Source: an uncultured Schlesneria sp.
GTDB taxonomy: Bacteria; Planctomycetota; Planctomycetia; Planctomycetales; Planctomycetaceae
Assembly (NCBI GenBank): GCA_903834925.1
Contig: CAILLA010000128.1
Location: 1 to 64,000 of the forward strand
Direction: 5' to 3'
DNA: 64,000 bases
In this document: positions 26,896-36,293 of the stretch, one piece after another
Position numbering within the stretch: the first letter of the stretch is position 1
Layout: every line of letters begins with the position of its first letter
Position numbers and translations under genes: made by a program
The notes under the pieces: model-generated
What the model was told of the DNA's origin: nothing
Database searches by the model: none
The model's input: only the letters and a program-made list of their open reading frames with translations

Positions 26896-26908
26896 AACCT
26901 GTCGATAG

Positions 26909-27460
26909 TTATTTCAATCGCCGCAGGAATGAATCAACCGGTTGCCGATTCTGTTCGGGGATGACTGACGGATAACCGTACCAGATCAAACCGACAACGC
27001 GTTCCAGGTTGGGGTCGATTCCGAGTATTTCGAAAAACTTTTCATGGCGAGTGACATCTCCGGTGGACCATTTCGTCCCGATGTCGCTCGACCACAATCC
27101 AAGCATCAGGTTTTGAACAAAGCAGCAGCAGGCCGCATAATCTTCATCGTGTCGGAATTGATCGTCCGAGCGAATGCAGGTGACGGCGAGCCATCCAGGG
27201 ACGGCAGACCACGACTTTTGTTTCGAGTCAGCCTCAGCCTGGCCTTTCTTCGTCGCAATGATACTTGAGTTCAAATCGATGACAGCACGGGCGGTTTCAA
27301 GGCCAAGCCAATAAACTCGCCACGGTTCCGTCTTCTTATGATTCGGTGCCCAACGAGCCAACTCAAGTGCGTTCTCAATTTCGTGCGCCGGAGGGACTTC
27401 CGGGCGAAACGCTCCAATCGTTCTTCGTCCACGAATGACATTGCTGATATTCAAATCCAT
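26909..27460 (-). CDS. Nitroreductase family protein (FMN-dependent)
   Basis: This 183-aa protein has the nitroreductase layout: IRGRRTIGAFRPEVPPAHEI at the N-terminus, ELARWAPNHKKTEPWRVYWL, a central AACCCFVQNLMLGLWSSDIGTKW and VVGLIWYGYPSV. The paired Arg and Asn residues would hold the FMN phosphate. The size fits a small homodimeric nitro/flavin reductase of the YdjA-like type. The substrate is unknown. It follows the ABC permease on the same strand with an 80-bp gap, so co-transcription is possible. Confidence 0.88.
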   Translation of the reverse strand: MDLNISNVIRGRRTIGAFRPEVPPAHEIENALELARWAPNHKKTEPWRVYWLGLETARAVIDLNSSIIATKKGQAEADSKQKSWSAVPGWLAVTCIRSDDQFRHDEDYAACCCFVQNLMLGLWSSDIGTKWSTGDVTRHEKFFEILGIDPNLERVVGLIWYGYPSVIPEQNRQPVDSFLRRLK

Positions 27461-27540
27461 TGTCTGTTCTCGGTTGAATCTATTTGAATTTTCTGATCAG
27501 AAAAGATTAATGCAGATGAGTGTTCCAATCTTTCTTGTGT

Positions 27541-28863
27541 TCATCCTCGCCTGATTGCTTCCATCGGCGACATTTTTAACGCCCATATCGCAGGATACAA
27601 ACCACCGATCATTCCCAGCACCGTACTGAAGATTAAGCTGAAGAGTAACAGGCCAGGGCTGGCGTAGAGATGCAGTTTGGTCGGGAAAATCGCATTCAGA
27701 AGTTGAACCGCAATCCAGCCTGCCAGACACCCGAGTACACCGCCGCTCAGTCCCAGCAGGGCACTTTCCCAGGTGATCAGTTTCATTACGTCCCACGCCG
27801 ACCAGCCGTTGGCCTTCAGAACGCCGAATTCGATTAGTCGCTCGGCGACACTCATCAGCATGGTGTTAAGAATGCTCAGCAGCGCGATCACGACACCGAT
27901 ACCTGTCATCAGATAAAGAAAGATGTCGAGGTCCGAACTGAATTCCGCGATTTTGTCACCCCAGTCCTGTGCCGACCGAACTTCGATTGCTTCTTCGATC
28001 GGCGCTGTTTCAGTCTCAGTTTTCGACGCCGCTTGAAGTGGTTGATCAGGGGCTTTGTTAGCCGAAGCACCATTTCCCTGTAATAACTTGGCAGCAGCAT
28101 TCAGCATGTTGATCGCTCCCGCTTCGGGAAATGCCACCATGGCGTTCGCTCGCCAATCGTCCGCTCGCCGACCGCGAAAGTGCTTGCAGATGTCTTGCGT
28201 CAATTGTGATTTTGGAACCGTTCCGTCGGCCTCGATGTAAACAGACGAAATTAATGCGTCATCGAAATGACCGATTTTCCGGACGCTTTCACTATCCAGG
28301 ACGATGGCGACATCGAGCAACAAAGATCCACAATGATAGATCCCGACAATCGTCAGATCGAATCCATCGACTCGCAGGTTATCTCCAACCTTCTTATGAA
28401 AGGCTTCGGCGATTGTTCGGCTGATGACGCAATTCATTGTCCCGACATCTTCCCGCGTCAGGAAACGTCCCTGCGTTATATCGTCTCGATAGACTGCGAG
28501 TTTCAGTTTCAATGTCGCGTCGATATCAGTTCCAAACAGAAATCGAGGAGGGCTGAAGGTCGGTTTGCCTTCGACCAGTTGAGCACGTGCCCAGACTTCC
28601 ATGCGTGCGGTTCGAACCCCGGGTATCGCGGCGATTTCTTGACACCACCCGACTGGCAACCGAGAAAAAAGCGGGATGGGGGCACCAGGTTGCATTGCCG
28701 CCAGTCCGGGAATTCGGCTAAAGGTTTTTCCGACCGTATCATCGATTCCCGTGGCGATGGAAAACAGGCCGACCATCCCCGCAATGGCAACGGTCAACCC
28801 CAGCAAAGCAAGAATCGAACGAACCGGGCGGCTGACGAGATTTCGAAACGCAAACCGAAGCAT
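27541..28863 (-). CDS. ABC transporter permease (FtsX/MacB type)
   Basis: This protein of about 440 aa has an N-terminal membrane helix (SILALLGLTVAIAGMVGLFS), a large external MacB-like domain (about 45-310) and three C-terminal helices: LYLMTGIGVVIALLSILNTM, SALLGLSGGVLGCLAGWIA and LLLFSLIFSTVLGMIGGLYP, ending in the ALKMSPMEAIRRG typical of FtsX-family permeases. These work with a separate ATPase in export of lipoproteins, peptides or drugs, or as mechanotransducers. No ATPase gene is adjacent in the window. It starts 22 bp after the methyltransferase gene, on the same strand. Confidence 0.9.
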   Translation of the reverse strand: MLRFAFRNLVSRPVRSILALLGLTVAIAGMVGLFSIATGIDDTVGKTFSRIPGLAAMQPGAPIPLFSRLPVGWCQEIAAIPGVRTARMEVWARAQLVEGKPTFSPPRFLFGTDIDATLKLKLAVYRDDITQGRFLTREDVGTMNCVISRTIAEAFHKKVGDNLRVDGFDLTIVGIYHCGSLLLDVAIVLDSESVRKIGHFDDALISSVYIEADGTVPKSQLTQDICKHFRGRRADDWRANAMVAFPEAGAINMLNAAAKLLQGNGASANKAPDQPLQAASKTETETAPIEEAIEVRSAQDWGDKIAEFSSDLDIFLYLMTGIGVVIALLSILNTMLMSVAERLIEFGVLKANGWSAWDVMKLITWESALLGLSGGVLGCLAGWIAVQLLNAIFPTKLHLYASPGLLLFSLIFSTVLGMIGGLYPAIWALKMSPMEAIRRG

Positions 28864-28885
28864 CACAAGCTTTCAACAATAAAAA

Positions 28886-29665
28886 TCACACTCGCTGCAA
28901 AACGTAAACGATGTCCTCTGTATCGTCCGTGATGTCGATTGGCCAATCGAGGTCATATCGAAAGTCAAACATTTCCAATAACCGCAAACGAGGTTCACTG
29001 GCAATCAGCGAAAACATCTGTTCGGCGGTGTAGGTCCTGAAAATCGTCTCGTCGGTGATCCGGAACTGTTTTGTAGGAGTATAGACATCATAAGTGACGC
29101 CGATGCGTTCCTGTCGTTTTTTTAGATTGGTTTCGATCGTCCAGAGATTGGAGACCACCGACAAATTGCCTCGGGATGACGACCAGGATTCGGAAGTGCA
29201 TTTTGCCGGTGTTTTCGGCGTCAGATGCAGGCCAAGGAAAAAAAGTCCCCCTTTATTCAGGGCGTCTGCGACACAGCGGAAATGAGCTTCCGCCGTCTCT
29301 TCCGACGGCAAATGTCGAAACGTATTGATCATATTAAACGCGGCGTCGACCTTTTTCTTGACGGTAAAATCCGCCATATCGCCGACGTATGTGGTTTCGG
29401 GAAAACCTGCTTTTTTCAGCCGAGCGTTGCAATACGCGATTGCCTTTTCATTCAGGTCGTTGCCGGAAATTTCGTAACCGGACTTGGCAAATTGGATCAC
29501 CAGTCGACCGGTACCGCACGCGGGTTCAAATAACCGTTTGACTGGACGTTTGGAATAACGTTCGAAGCAGTTTTTCAAAAACTTGAATTCCGCAGCCCAG
29601 TCGGAACCGAAGATCAAGTCATAGTATTTCGGGTAGTCATAAAGGTGACCGGCGATCGTTTCCAT
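28886..29665 (-). CDS. Class I SAM-dependent methyltransferase
   Basis: The 259-aa protein has SAM-binding motif I in RLFEPACGTGRLVIQFAKSG, motif II region ISGNDLNEKAIAYCNARL, VGDMADF (Asp contacting adenine), DAAFNMINTFRHL and GGLFFLGLHL. The C-terminal part (QMFSLIASEPRLRLLEMFD, VYVLQRV) fits small-molecule methyltransferases. The target is unknown. It precedes an FtsX-type permease with a 22-bp gap on the same strand, which suggests co-expression. Confidence 0.9.
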   Translation of the reverse strand: METIAGHLYDYPKYYDLIFGSDWAAEFKFLKNCFERYSKRPVKRLFEPACGTGRLVIQFAKSGYEISGNDLNEKAIAYCNARLKKAGFPETTYVGDMADFTVKKKVDAAFNMINTFRHLPSEETAEAHFRCVADALNKGGLFFLGLHLTPKTPAKCTSESWSSSRGNLSVVSNLWTIETNLKKRQERIGVTYDVYTPTKQFRITDETIFRTYTAEQMFSLIASEPRLRLLEMFDFRYDLDWPIDITDDTEDIVYVLQRV

Positions 29666-29863
29666 GAATCGGTACAGGCTCCAAAAAATGCGAGGTCTTT
29701 GGCAAATGGATTGTCACCTGTCATCAGGTGAAGTTGAGTGAGCTTTGGAGTGTAGCCGAACGATCGGTCGATATGAAACGAAGAGCAGTTGAAACAAGAT
29801 TCACTGACACGTGGCGCCGTTAAGGATGTTTTGTCGCAAATCAGGGACAATGATAAGAGTCTT

Positions 29864-30206
29864 GTGCCACTGCTTGACCGTACCCGGTCAAGCAGTGCTC
29901 TTCGATTATGGATTTCCAGGGCAAAGCCACTACGTCGGAGAAGACTCCAAAGAGGCTGCGCCCCAGACCAAAGTAGCCATCATCGCTCCGCGTGATGAGC
30001 ATTGCTCAAGAACCGGACGAATACTATTCAGCATGTTTTTCAATTCATAAATTCAAACGAAGCAACTGTTACGAGGCTGAAGCAACGATTGAATCTTTTT
30101 CGACAAATGCTCATCACGCGGAGCGATGATGGCTACTTTGGAAGAAATCCTGAAACTGACTCATTGAGTCAAGCTTCAAACACGAAGAAGTCCGATGCAG
30201 CGGCAC
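29864..30206. repeat. MITE-like repeat with GTGCCACTGC ends, interrupted by a second element
   Basis: The left part (29864 to about 29948) matches the 98-bp repeat at 26798, including the 13-bp hairpin and CGTCGGAGAAGACTCC. The matching right end (GATGCAGCGGCAC) resumes only at about 30194. The extra 240 bp contain the inverted element at 29968-30141, so a second element appears inserted near GAAGACTCC. The whole gap 29666-30323 has no gene. Confidence 0.82.
29968..30141. repeat. MITE-like element with 35-bp inverted ends, copy A
   Basis: The left arm CCAAAGTAGCCATCATCGCT plus CCGCGTGATGAGCATT and the right arm starting at 30105 are near-perfect reverse complements, 174 bp end to end. The same arms bound 58987-59157 and one arm lies at 25173. 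It has no coding capacity, as expected for a nonautonomous element. Confidence 0.85.
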
Positions 30207-30323
30207 CTCGGGTTGGTACCATTATAAAAATCCTGGCTTCTCCCATCACTACCTTCCAAACAAACAATCCAACGCGAAAGCGATCCACCTATTCTTAACC
30301 CATCCCGCGACGCGCGTGAAAAT

Positions 30324-32045
30324 TTACTGGGGGGTGGACCAACCGTCGCGGCGTTGGTCGGCGACTCCTGTTCGTTTGCCGGTTTCCAGGTTCACGGAGA
30401 TTGAATGAGCATCTCCCTGTCGTTTTGGTGTGGGGTTGATTTGATGCCCCATTTCACGAAGCCGGTCGATTTGCTGTTGATGATTTTCGAGCAAACCGGC
30501 CTCCATCGTGATGGTGTCTGGCATCCAGGCGTGGTGTAAACGTGGTGCATCGACTGCATCTCGCAGCGGCATTTCGAATTCGAGGACGTTCAAGAGAACA
30601 CAGAATACGGTATTGATGATCGTTCGACCGCCAGGACTGCCGGTCACTAAGGTCACGCGCCCATTTTTTGAAACGACAACGGGGGTCATTGAACTGAGCA
30701 TACGCTTTCCAGCGACGACCAGATTCGGTTTCGTGCCAATCAGGCCTTGTGAATTCGTGATGCCCGGTTGAGGATTGAAATCGCCCATTTCATTGTTTAA
30801 CAGGAATCCCGCACCTCGAACGACAATTCGTGAGCCCCAGCTGTCTTCCAACGTGTAGGTGTTCGAGACCGCCATTCCGTCCCGATCCATGACACTGAAA
30901 TGAGTTGTATTGGGAGCTTCCTCTGGCGACAGGATTTCAGCGCCTAACTTCGCAGACGAAGTGGCATTTGTGAGTGAAATGGAACTCGCCAATTCAGAGG
31001 CATATTCCTTCGTCGTGAGCTGTCCGGGAATTTTGGTAAACGCGGGATCGCCGAGCCAACGTGCTCGGTCGTAGTAGGCTCGGCGCATGCTTTCGATCAT
31101 GACGTGAATCGTTTTGGCAGACCAACGTCCATGTTGCCGAAGATTGAAGGTCTCAACGATATTGAGCATTTCGACCAAGGCGGTTCCACCGGAACTTGGC
31201 GGAGGTGAGGCGAAGATGTCGAACCCGCGATAGGTTCCGTGAATGGGTGTGCGGATTTTGGCCTGATACCCGGCGAGATCGGCTTTGGTAATGACGCCTC
31301 CACCCAGTTTCATCTCGGCGTCGAATGCATCAGCGATTTTCCCGGTGTAGAACGCGTCGGCACCATCCGATGCGATTAAAGCGAGTGTATTTGCCAGGTC
31401 GGTTTGAACAAGCCTGTCGTCAGCCTTCCAGGGCCGCTGACCATTGTCTTGTCCGTATATGCGTCGAAGTTCTGGATTGTCAGGGGAGGTTTCAATGAGT
31501 TGATTCAACGCGCGTGCCAGTTCCGCACGGATTTGAAAGCCATCGCGAGCCAGGGCAACTGAGGGTTCGACAAGATCTTTCCACGCGAGTCGACCGAATT
31601 GCTCGTGCGCCAGCTTGAGTCCACGAACGGTTCCGGGAACGCCGACGAGTCGGTATTGAGAGCCGATCCCATTGGCGAACATGTCGACAGTGGCAGCAGC
31701 GGGAGCGATCTCACGATAATCAACGACGACCGGTCGTTCGCCACCACCGGGATGGATCAGCATAAATCCGCCACCGCCAATGTTGCCCGCTTCCGGCCAG
31801 GTCACGGCGAGGGCAAATGCGGTGGCAACGGCGGCATCGACGGCGTTGCCGCCCGAGTTCAAGATTGTGCGACCAACTTCGGAGGCAGGCTTTGAGACGG
31901 AGACGACCATCCCCAGGTCAGATTGAGTAGTGAGACCACTCGCTGGGGATTCGTCTGCGTAAGTATTCGACAAGCGGAACGTCAGGCAAACCGACATTGC
32001 AAATGCAGCTTGAACAAAAGAGCGATTGACGGGAGAGATTCTCAA
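30324..32045 (-). CDS. ggt: Gamma-glutamyltransferase (secreted)
   Basis: This 573-aa protein has a signal peptide (about residues 1-30) and the GGT landmarks: SGGNAVDAAVATAFALAV, GNIGGGGFMLIHPGG, LVGVPGTVRGL, PPSSGGTALVEMLNI, the autoprocessing site at T380 in NTTHFSVMDRDG, and SSMTPVVV, with GSPGGRTI near the end. The precursor cleaves itself before the Thr, which becomes the nucleophile. The enzyme hydrolyses or transfers gamma-glutamyl groups, for example from glutathione, outside the cytoplasm. The start is TTG, supported by GAGG 8 bases upstream. Confidence 0.95.
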   Translation of the reverse strand: MRISPVNRSFVQAAFAMSVCLTFRLSNTYADESPASGLTTQSDLGMVVSVSKPASEVGRTILNSGGNAVDAAVATAFALAVTWPEAGNIGGGGFMLIHPGGGERPVVVDYREIAPAAATVDMFANGIGSQYRLVGVPGTVRGLKLAHEQFGRLAWKDLVEPSVALARDGFQIRAELARALNQLIETSPDNPELRRIYGQDNGQRPWKADDRLVQTDLANTLALIASDGADAFYTGKIADAFDAEMKLGGGVITKADLAGYQAKIRTPIHGTYRGFDIFASPPPSSGGTALVEMLNIVETFNLRQHGRWSAKTIHVMIESMRRAYYDRARWLGDPAFTKIPGQLTTKEYASELASSISLTNATSSAKLGAEILSPEEAPNTTHFSVMDRDGMAVSNTYTLEDSWGSRIVVRGAGFLLNNEMGDFNPQPGITNSQGLIGTKPNLVVAGKRMLSSMTPVVVSKNGRVTLVTGSPGGRTIINTVFCVLLNVLEFEMPLRDAVDAPRLHHAWMPDTITMEAGLLENHQQQIDRLREMGHQINPTPKRQGDAHSISVNLETGKRTGVADQRRDGWSTPQ

Positions 32046-32345
32046 TGTTCATTCCTCTTTTCAAGAGCGGTTCGATCCGACAGTTGTCAGGATTGATCGT
32101 CAAATAATCAAGGCTGAGATGCTGTTCTCGCGGTTTCGGATTTGCTTTTGAAAACCGATTGCTGATCGTCCTGCCAAGCAAGATCTTGCAGTTTATTCAG
32201 CTCTGCGAATTGCCAATGCATCGCGCATCGTGTGACAATGCGTGACATTCATTACCCGGTCTCAGGCGAAGTTAAGATCTGAAGATTGTTTTGCTTGAAA
32301 CAGGTCTCATTGATTTCCGCACAACACTCGAAAGGAATTTTCCCA
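32046..32345. other. Divergent intergenic region, promoters expected
   Basis: This 300-bp gap lies between the start of the gamma-glutamyltransferase gene (minus strand) and the start of the small coiled-coil gene (plus strand), so promoters for both should be here. I see no convincing repeat, RNA or operator. Confidence 0.5.
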
Positions 32346-32792
32346 ATGAAGGTATTTCGAATCCAACCCATGTTTCTAGTGTTTGGAATTCTCGTGTTGG
32401 CAATGAGCCTCAAGTCCAATGAAGTCACCCCACAGGCTACTGCAGCCTCCGACGAAAAAGGGGCAAAACTCCACCAACTGCGAAAAGACAAAGTGGACGT
32501 CTTGCAGCTTATTGTGACCTATTGCGAGAACGGGTTTAAGAAGGGGGAGATCAGTTACCAGCAACTTTGCGACGCCAGACTACCGTTGCGTCGAGCGCAA
32601 CTCGAAGCGTGTGCAGCCGACGCTGAGCGGATTGCCGTGCTTGAGAAGTCGTTGAAAGAAGCCAAGGAGAATGAAGTCGTTGTTCAGCAGATTGAAAAAG
32701 TTTCGGGTGAAATGAGTAAAATGGACGTGCAGCGAGCCCGTGCAGATTGTCTGGATATTGAAATCGAATTAGAACGCCTGAAATCGAAGTGA
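32346..32792 (+). CDS. Small exported coiled-coil protein
   Basis: This 148-aa protein has a signal or anchor sequence (QPMFLVFGILVLAMSLKS) followed by a long charged helix region (KLHQLRKDKVDVLQLIVTYC, QLCDARLPLRRAQLEACAAD, VQQIEKVSGEMSKMDVQRAR). AAGGAA lies 8 bases before the ATG. The heptad-rich helices resemble one hairpin of a TolC- or CusC-type outer membrane protein, as in short planctomycete proteins of unknown role. No binding site is visible. Confidence 0.75.
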   Translation: MKVFRIQPMFLVFGILVLAMSLKSNEVTPQATAASDEKGAKLHQLRKDKVDVLQLIVTYCENGFKKGEISYQQLCDARLPLRRAQLEACAADAERIAVLEKSLKEAKENEVVVQQIEKVSGEMSKMDVQRARADCLDIEIELERLKSK

Positions 32793-32848
32793 ATGGCGCA
32801 CTTCGAGCGTACCTATTTTCGCTTCCGGCTTATACTTCGTCGGCCGTG

Positions 32849-33673
32849 TCAGTTGGGAAATCCTGCTGCCGAGAAATCGATGTCTGAATAATAATTCCGC
32901 ATTCGCGCAAGCGAGGCTTTCTGGGCTTTCGAAAGTTTGTCACCGCGACCGATCACCCCTTTGTTCAGACGAGTCGGTTGGTAGGCCGTTCGATCGACCG
33001 CTGCTTGTGCTTTGCTTTGGGAACGGGGCAGTCCGAATTGTTCGCAGATCCTTAGAAGTTCGCCACAAGGATCGAGCTTTAGGTTTTCGTACTGACAGAC
33101 GTACGCCGTTTTGTTACGGACAAGCTCGCTGGCAAACCAGCCTGCATAAAAGTTGAAGTACCACGGTGCAACCATGTCGACAATGAACTGGAGCCGGGTT
33201 GCTTCGTCCAGCAGGCTCCAATGCAGTTCGTCCATATAGGCCATCGGACAAACTGTTGATTCATGGAGGAAATGATCGCAACAACTGACGACGGTGTCGT
33301 GAATGTCTCTTGTCTGAATGATGGGCCAGATTGATGCTCGACTGATCAGTTCCAATGTTGGTTTAGAAGCCCGCGTATGCTGGTGCCGCCAGAGCACTTT
33401 GTCGATCGATGCGGCCTCGGCCAATGCCCGCAAACTCGGCTCTTGTTCCCGACGATCGAACGAGTGGGTCAACGACCGGGATTCCCATCCCAGGTAGTTT
33501 TCCAGCATGGCCGAAAGCCAGGTTGAACCGGTTTTTGGTGCGGCAATGACCCACATCTGCGTCTGAGTCTTACGCAGCATCGAATAAATGAAATTGTCGG
33601 AATAGACTAGCGGCGACGGTTTATTCAACAGCGTCGAAAGAATCGAACTTGGCCGAAAGTCAACAAAATTCAT
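32849..33673 (-). CDS. Sulfotransferase family protein
   Basis: This 274-aa protein has the 5'-phosphosulfate binding loop at residues 46-53 (PKTGSTWL) after WVIAA, and the 3'-phosphate motif in IIQTRDIHDTVVSCCDHFLH. VCQYENLKLDPCGELLRIC matches the late part of P-loop sulfotransferases. These enzymes move sulfate from PAPS to a sugar, lipid or small molecule. The acceptor is unknown. It is convergent with the coiled-coil gene (56-bp gap). Confidence 0.88.
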   Translation of the reverse strand: MNFVDFRPSSILSTLLNKPSPLVYSDNFIYSMLRKTQTQMWVIAAPKTGSTWLSAMLENYLGWESRSLTHSFDRREQEPSLRALAEAASIDKVLWRHQHTRASKPTLELISRASIWPIIQTRDIHDTVVSCCDHFLHESTVCPMAYMDELHWSLLDEATRLQFIVDMVAPWYFNFYAGWFASELVRNKTAYVCQYENLKLDPCGELLRICEQFGLPRSQSKAQAAVDRTAYQPTRLNKGVIGRGDKLSKAQKASLARMRNYYSDIDFSAAGFPN

Positions 33674-34026
33674 GCAACAGTCGTCCTTGACACGTTGAAA
33701 AAATCAAATGCGGTTTCGAAAGACGCAGTTTGAGAATTGTTGAATGAAAAGGGAAATTTGAAAATTCAGGTGACGATTTGAGCGAGCTGCTGTGATGCTC
33801 TTATCGCAGGACTCAGTTAGTATGAGCAATATGAATTCGCCTTCAAATGGGATGATTTACGTCGATTTCAGGTTGAATACTGACGAATCCGCCATTTTTG
33901 CCAGATATCCACTCAAAATCGCCTCGCCGCTTTAGACATTTGTACTTAACGCAACATTGTTACCATGGCTCGCCCGACAGTATTGGACGTCGGTTACCTG
34001 TATCCTGAAAGCCCGAGACAACGCTC
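33674..34026. other. Divergent intergenic region
   Basis: This 353-bp gap separates the starts of the sulfotransferase gene (minus strand) and the lectin-esterase gene (plus strand). It is AT-richer than the genes, as promoters often are. No repeat, hairpin or RNA gene was recognised. Confidence 0.5.
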
Positions 34027-36282
34027 ATGAACGAACAAATTGCCATCAGACATGAATATCGATGGTGTGTGATCCTGTTGGCTCTGTTTGGCGGAAACAT
34101 CGCCAATTGCCACTTAAACGCTGAGGATTGGGGAGCCTATTCGATTATTCCCGCGAGTGCTCCATCGCTCGTTCTCGAAGCGGTTGGAACGGGTGTTGAT
34201 GAAGGGACGATCGTCTCAATTGGCAAGCCGGGCAAAACATCAAATCAAAAATGGATCATCACACCCAAGGGGGATAACCTTTATTCGGTCAAACCGAGTT
34301 CAGCGTCCGAGCTTGTCTTATCTGCCGCGCGCGGGGCTACGGCTCATGGAACTGCGATTGTCCTCGAAAAGGACAAAGGAGAGCCTTGGCAACTTTGGGA
34401 GTTGAAGAAGCATGACAGTGGCTTCTACAGCTTGATCCCCAAACACGCGCCTCAGATGGGGTTGGATCACTTCGGCGGAAAACAGAGTCCCGGTGCGAAA
34501 ATTGACTTGTGGACATACAAAGCAGACGACCAGCATCTGCATTGGATCATTAAGCCACTCGCTGGAACGGTTTCTTCAACAGCAGGCAGTTCGACAGAGA
34601 CGGAATCGACTTACGTCATTCCTGAGATCAAACCAGAAGATGTCCCTGCGGGGGAAGTCAAGTCTTTTTTGTTTACTGACAGTGCCATCTATCCAGGGAC
34701 GGTTCGAGATGTGACCGTATTTGTTCCAGCTCAATATGATCGATCCAAGCCCGCTTGCGTCTATGTCAAAACGGACGGCTACAACCCTCACGAAAAGGGG
34801 ATTCTCGAAACGCTGATCGCGACAAAAGAAATCCCCGTAACAGTCGGTGTGTTTGTCAGGCCAGGTGACTTGCCTGCTACGGTGAAGAACACGATGGGCC
34901 GCCGAAATCGGTGCTTTGAATACGATGGGGTCGGGGATCATCACGTTCGTTTTCTGGTCGATGAACTCTTGCCATTCATCGCCAAAAAATTCGATTTGAA
35001 CTTATCCAACAGCGGAAATGATCGGTGTATCGCTGGTGGAAGTAGCGGTGGGATTGCTGCCTTTAACGCCGCTTGGGAGCGTCCCGATGCATTCAGTCGA
35101 GTCTATGCCAATAGCGGTAGTTTCGTTGCGTTTCGGGGTGGCCATGAATTCCCGACACTGGTGCGTAAGTTCGAAGCCAAGCCGATTCGCGCGTTTCTCA
35201 CGACAGGGATGAGAGACATGGAAAACTGTGCTGGCGACTGGTTTCTGCTTGATCAGGAGATGGACAAGTCATTGCGATTTTCGGGATACGATTACAAATT
35301 CCGGATCATTAACGGCGGGCACGTTGCAGGCTATTACGAGAATTTTCCCGAGGCGATGAGCTACATCTGGAAAGACTGGCCTCAACCAGTCAAGGCTGGA
35401 CCGAGTGCTCCTCGGGCGCAAGAAATCATTATTCCCGATGAGAACTGGGAACTGGTCTCACAAAACCGGACGTCGGGCATCGGCCCCACTTTCAACGCGA
35501 AGGGTGAAGTCCTTTTTGTCGATCCGTCCGCAAATCAGATTCACTTAATTGACGTTAACGGAAAGATGACGGAATTCCTGTCGGATGCCGGTCAGGCAAA
35601 CGGCCTTTCCGTCGGGCCGGACGGCCAACTGTATACCGCTTCGAGCAAGACCGGAAAGGTGATGCGTTATGGATTCAAGGGCGATGGCAGTTTTGATACC
35701 GAGGGACGGTTGGTTGTCGATGGATTGCCGGGTGAGCACGTGCTTGCGACTCCAACGGGTGGATTGTATGTGACCAGCAACGCAACCTCGTCTCAAGAAT
35801 CGGGGTCGGTCTGGTTTGTCAAAGACGGTAAAAAGACAGAGGTCGGCACAGGCATCAAGCTCGCCACGGGACTGGCTTACCGGCCTGATCAATGGCTGCT
35901 TTCGGTGGCTGACGGACATTCGAAATGGGTGCATAGCTTCCAGATCAATACGGATGGGACTCTGACAAACCAGGAACGCTTTTTCTGGTTACATGTCCCG
36001 GACTGGGAAGACGACGCGGGCGGTCAGTCGGTCTGTTATGCGAAAGAAGGTCAGCTGCTGGTCGCGACTCGCTGGGGAGTTCAGATTTGTGCCGATGATG
36101 GTCCGACTCAAGTAATACTACCGCTCCCTGACCGAAGTCGCATTTTCGGTCTCTGTTTTGGCGGGAAGGATTTCGATACTCTTTTCGCGTTCAGTGCCGA
36201 CAAAATCTGGAGGCGTAAGTTAAAGCTTCACGGGATCGGCGCATTCTCACCCTGGATGCCAGCACATGGGTCCAAACTGTAA
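34027..36282 (+). CDS. Secreted beta-trefoil lectin - esterase - SMP30 propeller fusion
   Basis: This 751-aa protein has an N-terminal signal (WCVILLALFGGNIANC). Residues about 35-180 contain three QxW-type trefoil repeats (NQKWIITPKG, WQLWELKKHD, HLHWIIKPLA). Residues about 200-455 form an enterochelin-esterase-like alpha/beta hydrolase: VTVFVPAQYDRSKPACVYV, nucleophile Ser in CIAGGSSGGIAAFNA and a late His in INGGHVAGYY. The remaining part is an SMP-30/gluconolactonase-like propeller (VLFVDPSANQIHLID, GLSVGPDGQLYTASSKTG, GLYVTSNATS, CADDGPTQVILPLPDRSRIF). Together these suggest degradation of a carbohydrate ester outside the cell. It is followed 11 bp later by a lactate permease gene. Confidence 0.88.
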   Translation: MNEQIAIRHEYRWCVILLALFGGNIANCHLNAEDWGAYSIIPASAPSLVLEAVGTGVDEGTIVSIGKPGKTSNQKWIITPKGDNLYSVKPSSASELVLSAARGATAHGTAIVLEKDKGEPWQLWELKKHDSGFYSLIPKHAPQMGLDHFGGKQSPGAKIDLWTYKADDQHLHWIIKPLAGTVSSTAGSSTETESTYVIPEIKPEDVPAGEVKSFLFTDSAIYPGTVRDVTVFVPAQYDRSKPACVYVKTDGYNPHEKGILETLIATKEIPVTVGVFVRPGDLPATVKNTMGRRNRCFEYDGVGDHHVRFLVDELLPFIAKKFDLNLSNSGNDRCIAGGSSGGIAAFNAAWERPDAFSRVYANSGSFVAFRGGHEFPTLVRKFEAKPIRAFLTTGMRDMENCAGDWFLLDQEMDKSLRFSGYDYKFRIINGGHVAGYYENFPEAMSYIWKDWPQPVKAGPSAPRAQEIIIPDENWELVSQNRTSGIGPTFNAKGEVLFVDPSANQIHLIDVNGKMTEFLSDAGQANGLSVGPDGQLYTASSKTGKVMRYGFKGDGSFDTEGRLVVDGLPGEHVLATPTGGLYVTSNATSSQESGSVWFVKDGKKTEVGTGIKLATGLAYRPDQWLLSVADGHSKWVHSFQINTDGTLTNQERFFWLHVPDWEDDAGGQSVCYAKEGQLLVATRWGVQICADDGPTQVILPLPDRSRIFGLCFGGKDFDTLFAFSADKIWRRKLKLHGIGAFSPWMPAHGSKL

Positions 36283-36293
36283 AGAGCGAATTG

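Noticed and set aside
28267-28932. 221-aa plus-strand frame
   Set aside because: It is antisense to the ABC permease and shows no signal, domain or start site.
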